Shown: positions 4,704-5,486 of the stretch, one piece after another
Position numbering within the stretch: the first letter of the stretch is position 1
How the letters are laid out: each line of letters opens with the position of its first letter
Assembly (NCBI GenBank): GCA_030538175.1
Contig: JAUNUL010000205.1
Coordinates: forward strand, 1 to 5,486
Length of the DNA stretch: 5,486 bases
Source of the DNA: Propionibacteriaceae bacterium
GTDB taxonomy: Bacteria; Actinomycetota; Actinomycetes; Propionibacteriales; Propionibacteriaceae
Direction of reading: 5' to 3'
Position numbers and translations under genes: made by a program
Notes under the pieces: generated by a model
Seen by the model: only the letters and a program-made list of their open reading frames with translations
Database searches by the model: none
Told to the model about the DNA's origin: nothing

Positions 4704-5486
4704 CCCTGAGCGCGTTGACCCGGCACACCCGATCCACCTCTCTCCAAGCCATGGCCGACTCCGAAGGCCTCGATGTTCTCGTCATCGGCGGCGGCGTCAC
4801 CGGCGCCGGCATCGCCCTGGACGCCGCGACCCGCGGTCTGCGGACCGGCATCGTCGAGATGCAGGACTGGGCGGCCGGCACGTCGTCGCGGTCCTCCCGG
4901 CTGGTGCACGGTGGTTTGCGGTATCTCTACAACCTCGACATCGGCCTCGTCGCCGAGGCGCTGGGTGAGCGTGGCCTGTTGCTGGAGAAGCTCGCCCCGC
5001 ACCTGGTGACCACCCAGCCATTCCTGTGGCCGTTGAAGACCCCGGTGATCGAGCGGGGCTATTCCGCTGTCGGGGTTGGCCTCTATGACACCCTCGGCCA
5101 ACTGCGATCCCCGGGCGCTCGGGTGCCGAGGCAGAAGCACTATTCGCGGTCCCAGGCGCTGGAGATCTTCCCGGACCTGCGCTCGGATCAGTTGGTCGGG
5201 GCGATCCGGTTCTATGACGCACGCGTCGACGATGCCCGTCTGGTGATCTCGTTGGTCCGGACCGCGGCCCGCTTCGGGGCGTACGCCGCGTCCCGCACTC
5301 AGGTCGTCTCGCTGTTGCGGGACGGTGGGCGGGTGGTCGGGGCCGAGGTCGTCGATCTCGAAACCGGCGAGCGCCACACCATCCGGGCGAGCCGGGTGAT
5401 CTCCGCTACCGGTGTGTGGACCGACGACACCGAGCGGCTCGCCGGACTGGGCGCAGATGAGGGCCTGCGAGTGCTGGCGAGCAAGG
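4700..5486 (+). CDS. glpD: FAD-dependent glycerol-3-phosphate dehydrogenase, 3'-truncated by window edge
   Basis: Membrane-associated flavoenzyme oxidising sn-glycerol 3-phosphate to dihydroxyacetone phosphate and passing electrons to the quinone pool. The first 262 codons are present, of an expected 550-590. The N-terminus has a short extension of about 22 residues, then the Rossmann motif VIGGGVTGAGIALDAATRGL (Gly30, Gly32, Gly35). Next come the GlpD signature TSSRSSRLVHGGLRYL (about 65-80), the LAPHLV and FLWPLKTP segments, and YDARVDDARLVISLVRTAA (about 174-192). NATGVWTD-like SATGVWTDD closes the visible part. These match M. tuberculosis GlpD2 (Rv3302c) as I remember it. GTG 4700 is chosen because of the -10 box seven bases upstream; ATG 4751 is a later alternative that would still keep the Rossmann fold. 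There is no stop before the right edge. In M. tuberculosis I recall the serine-protease gene marP following the Nudix gene, so glpD is a different neighbour. Confidence 0.92.
   Translation, partial: MTLSALTRHTRSTSLQAMADSEGLDVLVIGGGVTGAGIALDAATRGLRTGIVEMQDWAAGTSSRSSRLVHGGLRYLYNLDIGLVAEALGERGLLLEKLAPHLVTTQPFLWPLKTPVIERGYSAVGVGLYDTLGQLRSPGARVPRQKHYSRSQALEIFPDLRSDQLVGAIRFYDARVDDARLVISLVRTAARFGAYAASRTQVVSLLRDGGRVVGAEVVDLETGERHTIRASRVISATGVWTDDTERLAGLGADEGLRVLASK

Noticed and set aside
3812..5377. 521-codon open frame on the - strand across the Nudix gene and glpD
   Set aside because: It is antisense to two well-supported genes, its translation is low-complexity Arg/Gly/Pro-rich without family motifs, and long antisense frames are expected in high-GC DNA with strong third-position GC.

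Overview
The window is high-GC DNA (roughly two-thirds G+C by eye) densely packed with bacterial genes. It most likely comes from an actinobacterium. Three things point there: a Crp regulator and an Nth glycosylase that closely resemble the Mycobacterium tuberculosis proteins as I remember them, a core gene order matching the M. tuberculosis Rv3672c-Rv3678c region, and several TANNNT -10 boxes placed 6-7 nt before start codons, as in leaderless actinobacterial transcripts. The genus cannot be fixed from this sequence.

Layout: (1) 2-1045, the 3' part of pobA (4-hydroxybenzoate 3-monooxygenase), cut by the left edge and followed by a 19-bp hairpin at 1075-1122 that looks like its terminator. 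(2) 1191-1816, a two-gene unit on the + strand: a 56-aa DUF4177-like protein, then a RidA/YjgF-family protein joined by a 4-nt start/stop overlap. (3) 1845-2525 on the - strand, crp, convergent with the RidA gene; a hairpin lies at their junction. (4) 2608-4678, a + strand operon divergent from crp: nth (endonuclease III), a thioredoxin-like lipoprotein (TlpA/ResA type) and a Nudix CoA-diphosphatase-like hydrolase, each joined to the next by a 4-nt overlap. (5) 4700 to the right edge, the 5' part of glpD (FAD-dependent glycerol-3-phosphate dehydrogenase).

The middle block (DUF4177, RidA, crp, nth, thioredoxin, Nudix) is a conserved actinobacterial neighbourhood with regulatory, DNA-repair, envelope-redox and nucleotide or metabolite-damage clean-up roles. 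The flanking genes pobA (aromatic catabolism) and glpD (glycerol catabolism) are carbon-source genes and probably specific to this lineage. No mobile element, CRISPR array, tRNA or rRNA was seen. I found no convincing new biological system. The points most worth following are the set of putative leaderless promoters, the palindrome over the glpD start codon, and the small DUF4177-like gene tied to the RidA gene.
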